Position numbers and translations under genes: made by a program | Origin: Prevotella sp. | GTDB taxonomy: Bacteria > Bacteroidota > Bacteroidia > Bacteroidales > Bacteroidaceae | NCBI GenBank assembly: GCA_017467705.1 | Contig: JAFUSC010000138.1 | Span: 1 to 34,537, forward strand | DNA length: 34,537 nucleotides | Reading direction: 5' to 3' | Shown: in pieces, positions 31,136-34,537 of the stretch | How the letters are laid out: every line of letters starts with the position of its first letter | How positions within the stretch are numbered: the first letter of the stretch is position 1 | The notes under the pieces: generated by a model | What the model was told of the DNA's origin: nothing | Databases searched by the model: none | What the model saw: the letters and a program-made list of their open reading frames with translations, nothing else

Positions 31136-32584
31136 TCACCGTTGGTCGGCGATGGTCTGGCGGTTGACGGTGACGTCTATGCCTTTCTCTTCGGCACGGC
31201 GCAGCATGGCTTCGGCCTCGTCCCACTGCTCACGCATCATCAGCAGCACGGCGCGGGCGTTGAGGGCCTCGGCGCTGTCGCCGGCTTTCTCCAGTTCCAT
31301 CTCGGCCTTCAGCAGGTCATGACGGTTGAGGGCGGCGTTGGCCAGGTTGAGGTGGGCCACAGCGGAGTCGGGATACTGGTCGACGGCTATCTGCAACGTG
31401 CGGATGTAGTCATCGCTGTTAGGCTCGAAGGTGTTGGCCACCTGCCACATCTCGTAGAGCGAGAGCTGATAGGGCTTGGTCTTGATGATCTGGCAAGCCT
31501 CGGCGAGCGTGAAGTCGTCGATGCGGAACTGTATCTCGTAGTCGGAACGGCGCAGGCCCGGATAGATTTCCTTGAGCAGATAACGGTATTCCTGCGGATA
31601 GAGCTTCTTGATCTTGGCTTCCTTCGGGTCGGGTGCCAAGGTGTTATCATCAATGATGCTCATGATTTCCAGCTTATGCGGCAGCGTGGCGTAGTCCATG
31701 TCCTCAACGGCGGCACGCAGTCCTTGCCAGTTCTCGGGCGTTGCTTCGGGTGCTGCAAACACATTGGCAGGCAGACCGTAGAGGTTGCGCACGTAGTCGG
31801 TGAGCGACTTGGCGCGGTTGGTGGCCAGCATGCGGTTGTGCTCGTAGGGGCTCTCAGGCGAAGCCCAGCCGTGAATCTTGATTTGCGAGACGTGAATGTG
31901 CTCGTCGGCCACCATGATGTCGAGCGTGTCGGTAATCTTGCGCAGCTCGTGGCGGTTGTTCATGTAGTCGGGTTTCATTTCCCAACGGTCTACGACGAAG
32001 GTGATGTAGGCCGTGCCGTGCAGTGAGCGCGGTGCCTTGTACGGGTCGGGCGTCAGGTTGACGATGTTGTAGACGGGGTCGTTGGGCAGCGTGCTGAGGT
32101 AGGCCAGCTGCGAGCGCAGCGTGTCGCCGCAGCCGCAAAGGTCGCACTCCATGAGTATGTCGGCCCCCTTGTGCCAGGGCTGCACGTCGATGGCATCGGC
32201 ATAGGCATAGCGCTGCGCCTCGCCGTTCTGCCGGCGTATGTTGACGCAGTTGTCAGCATAGAGCGGGTCTATGCCGTCGCGCTCGAAGACGATGTCCTGC
32301 GTGCGTCCGCTGACGATGAGGGTCTTCAGTCGCGTCTTCTGCTGTCCGTCCTTTGAGCGGATGATGGGCGTGAAGGCACGGTAACGGTTGGAGGGCACGC
32401 GCAGGCGGTCGAGCACAAAGTCCATGGAGACGTAGGTCTTGTTGTCAGTGCGCTTCACTTCGTAGCGTTCCACACTCAGCTGGTTGTCGGTTCCTTTCTT
32501 GGTGTCAACCAGCTGTATGGTTTTCTGGGCCATGGCTGTCGTGACCAGTGCCACGAGCAGGGCTATGATGAATGTACGTTTCAT
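31136..32584 (-). CDS. OmpA-like outer-membrane protein with N-terminal DUF3868-type and C-terminal TPR regions
   Basis: 482 residues from the ATG at 32584 (MKRTFIIALLVALVTTAMAQ, a clean signal peptide); the frame opens earlier but only in sequence overlapping the preceding gene. The N-terminal part (LSVERYEVKRTDNKTYVSMDFVLD) resembles DUF3868. The middle has an OmpA-type peptidoglycan-binding region (VSQIKIHGWASPESPYEHNRMLATNRAKSLTDYV). The C-terminus has TPR-like helices (SAVAHLNLANAALNRHDLLKAEMELEKA). Such genes commonly accompany DUF3575 genes next to Bacteroidales fimbrial operons. Likely envelope support for the fimbrial system; inferred from context. Confidence 0.83.
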   Translation of the reverse strand: MKRTFIIALLVALVTTAMAQKTIQLVDTKKGTDNQLSVERYEVKRTDNKTYVSMDFVLDRLRVPSNRYRAFTPIIRSKDGQQKTRLKTLIVSGRTQDIVFERDGIDPLYADNCVNIRRQNGEAQRYAYADAIDVQPWHKGADILMECDLCGCGDTLRSQLAYLSTLPNDPVYNIVNLTPDPYKAPRSLHGTAYITFVVDRWEMKPDYMNNRHELRKITDTLDIMVADEHIHVSQIKIHGWASPESPYEHNRMLATNRAKSLTDYVRNLYGLPANVFAAPEATPENWQGLRAAVEDMDYATLPHKLEIMSIIDDNTLAPDPKEAKIKKLYPQEYRYLLKEIYPGLRRSDYEIQFRIDDFTLAEACQIIKTKPYQLSLYEMWQVANTFEPNSDDYIRTLQIAVDQYPDSAVAHLNLANAALNRHDLLKAEMELEKAGDSAEALNARAVLLMMREQWDEAEAMLRRAEEKGIDVTVNRQTIADQR

Positions 32585-32619
32585 ACTGTGTTCTATGTGT
32601 GATGGGGTTGTTGTTATGT

Positions 32620-33207
32620 TCAAAACATGTAAAGCAGTGACAGTGCTGCCTTGGTGGGTCCGACGTACCACTTATGTCCGTCGTCGAGCTTGCGCCCGCA
32701 GATGCCGCAGCCATACTTGTCATAGTCCAGATAAGCCACACCGACGCCAACCGATGCCTCGAAGTTCCAGTGACGCGAGAGCACCCACTGATAACCGTAG
32801 CTCACGCCGGCACCAACGTACCAGCCTTCGTAGCGGTTATCGCGCACACCGGGAAAGAGGCCGAAGGGCAGGTGCACGTTGGCTGCGTCGAACTGTCCGC
32901 CGAAGCCGTGCAGACCGACGAACGAACCGTTGAAACGGTGGCAGAACCAGTAACGGTACTCAGGATTGACGACCCAGTGCTTGATGTATTTCTGGTCATC
33001 ACCGTGGCCAAACTTCCACGGATGAAGCCCATAGAACACCTGAAAGGTCTCGCGCGGGCTCAAGCCTATCTCCACACCGAGGTTGGGGGTAGCAGTGGCG
33101 TCGTAAAGCAGATTTGTCTTCACGGCTACTTGCTGGGCGTTAGTTTTTGTCACACTAACAAAAAGCATGATGACCGTCGCAGTCATCAGCATAACAAAAC
33201 GTCTCAT
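32620..33207 (-). CDS. DUF3575 outer-membrane protein
   Basis: 195 residues. Signal peptide (1-24, ending TKTNAQQ) followed by VAVKTNLLYDATATPNLGVEIGLSPR, the opening signature of DUF3575. Repeated amphipathic aromatic strands (NPEYRYWFCHRFNGSFVGLHGFGGQF, GWYVGAGVSYGYQWVLSRHWNFEASVGVGVAYL) indicate a small beta-barrel. CGICG near residue 165 may be a disulfide. It is 35 bp upstream of the OmpA-like gene and starts that transcript. Exact function unknown. Confidence 0.88.
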   Translation of the reverse strand: MRRFVMLMTATVIMLFVSVTKTNAQQVAVKTNLLYDATATPNLGVEIGLSPRETFQVFYGLHPWKFGHGDDQKYIKHWVVNPEYRYWFCHRFNGSFVGLHGFGGQFDAANVHLPFGLFPGVRDNRYEGWYVGAGVSYGYQWVLSRHWNFEASVGVGVAYLDYDKYGCGICGRKLDDGHKWYVGPTKAALSLLYMF

Positions 33208-33258
33208 AAATGGTTTTATTCAGTTAGTAATTGTTTCTTTATTTCCATTTTGGCGTTG

Positions 33259-33266
33259 CAAAAGTA
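33259..33266 (-). promoter_or_regulatory. Probable -7 box of the DUF3575-OmpA operon
   Basis: TACTTTTG on the minus strand, 51 nt before the ATG at 33207. The nearest upstream TTTG (33282-33285) is only 15 nt away, so the -33 element is uncertain. Confidence 0.5.
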
Positions 33267-33405
33267 GTAAAAAATTTTAAACAAAAAAAAAAAACAGATG
33301 TTTTTTTCAGCAAAAATGCATTTTTCCTCGTTTTTCTTTGTTTTTCCCGCTATAGGGTGTACGGATTACACGGGCTTTATAGGGGGTTATGACGTCCCTC
33401 ATTTT

Positions 33406-33488
33406 GAGAACTGCCGATTCTCGCGTTGAGAATCGGCAGTTTACAATTTGGGAATCGGCAGTTCTCGCGGTGAGAATCGGCAGTTCCC
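33406..33488. repeat. 22-bp-period palindrome array D (GAGAATCGGCAGTTCTC type), 4 units
   Basis: 17-mers start at 33406, 33428, 33450 and 33472, an exact 22-bp period with 5-nt spacers (gcgtt, aattt, gcggt). The first unit is inverted relative to the others (CTGCCGA versus TCGGCAG). It lies in the 337-bp gap between two minus-strand genes; the remaining gap (33267-33405) is A/T-rich with nothing recognised. Confidence 0.9.
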
Positions 33489-33498
33489 GACGCGAGCG

Positions 33499-33537
33499 AG
33501 GGGTATACGCGCGCGCGTACATTATAATATATATAGA
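33499..33537. repeat. Alternating purine-pyrimidine tract after the right-edge lipoprotein gene
   Basis: Just downstream (minus strand) of the stop at 33545: TATATATATTATAAT, then GTACGCGCGCGCGTATAC and CCCT. The last 22 bases match the tract after ribD with one difference. Confidence 0.75.
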
Positions 33538-33544
33538 GCGATGC

Positions 33545-34537
33545 TTATTTCAGCAGTTCGCGCAGGCGCTGCTCCAGTTGGTCGACGGGTACGTTGACGG
33601 CCTTCACACGGCCATTGCGGTCGAACATGATGTTGCCCATCACGCTGCTGATGCCGAGTTGCCCGACGAGCGGTGTCTCCCAGAGCTGTCCGTCAGCCAC
33701 CTGCGGCCAGGTGATGCTGTCGCGCTCCAACGGCGACTTGATGTCAGCCGGGCGCGCATCCAGATTGATGCTCAGCAGACTGAGGCGCGTGCCGTAACGT
33801 TTCTGCATCTGGCGCAGCTTGCGCTGGGCGGCCATACTCTGCGGGCTCCACATGGCCCACGCACTGATGATGTTCAGGTCGGCGTTCATGGTCTGCCGGC
33901 TGACCTTGCGTCCGTCGGTAGCCGTTGCCGTGAAAGCCGGCAGCTGAGCGCCCACCACGCTGTTGCGCGCCGTGCGCAGCTTCTTCTCCAGCACGATGAG
34001 CTGTCCGTTGTCAGGCTGCTGTTTCACCATCAGCGCAGCCAGTTCCGAGGCGGTTTTATAGTCAGGCTCATCGTTGAGCACGAGGTAACGGGTCAGCAGA
34101 TAGTTGCTGATGCGTGAGTCCGGATGCTCGCGGATGAAGCTGACGGCCTCCTTCTTCACCTCGGGCGGTGTGAGGTTAGCCACGTGCAGGCGCCAGTCGG
34201 TCAGCATCTCATTGTCGTCAGTGCCTTTGATTTCTATCTCCTTCAGGTGCGAGGCATCGCCCTCAATGGTCACCTTGGCGCCTTGGTCGGCAAAGACGGC
34301 CTGCTCAGAGCTGTTGGGGAAACGCAGGACGAAGGTGGAGGGCTGGGTGATGAGCGTCTCATAGGCGAAACGCCCGTCCATGACGTGGATGGTGTCCATG
34401 CGCGGCACACCGTCCATGCAGTAGATGTAGAACTCGCCCTGATTGAAATTGCGGAAGCGGCCCTTGATGCGGAAGCTGTCACCCTCCTCACCGCAAGAGG
34501 TGAGGAAGAATAAAAGAATAAAAAAATAAAAAAATAA
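33545..34537 (-). CDS. DUF4369/thioredoxin-fold lipoprotein, N-terminus beyond window
   Basis: The open frame continues to the last base of the window (331 codons including stop seen); the start is outside. The first residues seen are a hydrophobic core and lipobox (ILLFFLTSCGEE), followed by a DUF4369-like beta domain (FRIKGRFRNFNQGEFYIYCMDG ... DGRFAYETLI). A C-terminal thioredoxin/AhpC-type fold contains VGAQLPAFTATATDGRKVS and VMGNIMFDRNGRV. At the redox site the sequence is ISAWAMWSPQSMAAQRKL: both cysteines of the usual WCxxC are absent, so it is probably not a disulfide oxidoreductase. The internal ATG at 34417 is not the true start because the lipobox lies upstream of it. Confidence 0.82.
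   Translation of the reverse strand, partial: LFFYFFILLFFLTSCGEEGDSFRIKGRFRNFNQGEFYIYCMDGVPRMDTIHVMDGRFAYETLITQPSTFVLRFPNSSEQAVFADQGAKVTIEGDASHLKEIEIKGTDDNEMLTDWRLHVANLTPPEVKKEAVSFIREHPDSRISNYLLTRYLVLNDEPDYKTASELAALMVKQQPDNGQLIVLEKKLRTARNSVVGAQLPAFTATATDGRKVSRQTMNADLNIISAWAMWSPQSMAAQRKLRQMQKRYGTRLSLLSINLDARPADIKSPLERDSITWPQVADGQLWETPLVGQLGISSVMGNIMFDRNGRVKAVNVPVDQLEQRLRELLK

Noticed and set aside
31142..32026. 294-codon plus-strand frame opposite the OmpA-like gene
   Set aside because: Composition is that of an antisense shadow; the minus strand carries a signal peptide and OmpA region.

Overview
The window reads as chromosomal DNA of a Bacteroidota (Bacteroidales) species, most likely Prevotella or a close relative. 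The evidence is type IX secretion (T9SS) genes porU and porV, a type V (Mfa1/Mfa2-like) fimbrial operon, several good matches to the Bacteroidota promoter (TTTG, about 20 nt, TAnnTTTG), weak ribosome binding sites and SusD/Mfa-style lipoprotein signals. No identification beyond that can be made without a search.

Layout. (1) 1-9906: porU (5' end at the window edge) and porV, which are adjacent in Porphyromonas gingivalis, are separated here by about 5.2 kb of AT-richer accessory DNA: a DUF4143 ATPase on the minus strand, a DUF1016 (YhcG-like) PD-(D/E)xK nuclease, a decayed small ORF, a RhuM-family gene and a membrane-anchored protein of unknown function. The ATPase is flanked by 31-bp direct copies of the 3' end of porU, so it looks like an inserted cassette. 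(2) 9928-10881: a DUF559 (Vsr-like) endonuclease gene between perfect 34-bp inverted repeats, fused in frame to ispF. A third copy of the repeat lies in frame inside porU. This is the best candidate here for an undescribed mobile system. (3) 10935-14073: a tight minus-strand operon prmC-recX-comF, divergent from ribD, which carries an in-frame heptanucleotide microsatellite. (4) 14270-14515: tRNA-Leu(UAA) whose 3' tail is repeated twice downstream, then a strong hairpin terminator. (5) 14518-33207, minus strand: a long fimbrial region, in transcription order DUF3575 protein, OmpA/TPR protein, a 36-residue membrane peptide missed by length-limited ORF calling, Mfa1-like major fimbrillin, Mfa2/FimB-like anchor, two more fimbrillin-like lipoproteins, a giant (about 2,820 aa) secreted protein with a T9SS-type C-terminal domain, and a TlpA-like lipoprotein. 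(6) 33545-34537, minus strand: a DUF4369/thioredoxin-like lipoprotein running off the right edge.

How the genes connect: PorU and PorV form the T9SS cell-surface processing module that would release and anchor cargo such as the giant CTD protein. The fimbrial subunits all have lipoprotein signals and, in the three fimbrillins, a Thr-Arg-Ala site at residue 54-56, where an Arg-specific protease would cut before polymerisation.

The intergenic DNA is rich in small ordered repeats. Four arrays of roughly 17-nt palindromes have a 22-bp period (4879-4980, 5062-5166, 23709-23820, 33406-33488); each array has its own arm sequence but the same architecture. There are also ATTGCAAAT-core palindromes, five heptanucleotide arrays at gene junctions or inside ribD, alternating purine-pyrimidine tracts just after three genes, and two perfect 27-bp palindromes inside the DUF1016 gene. 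All of these were read by eye; genome-wide copy number and novelty could not be tested.
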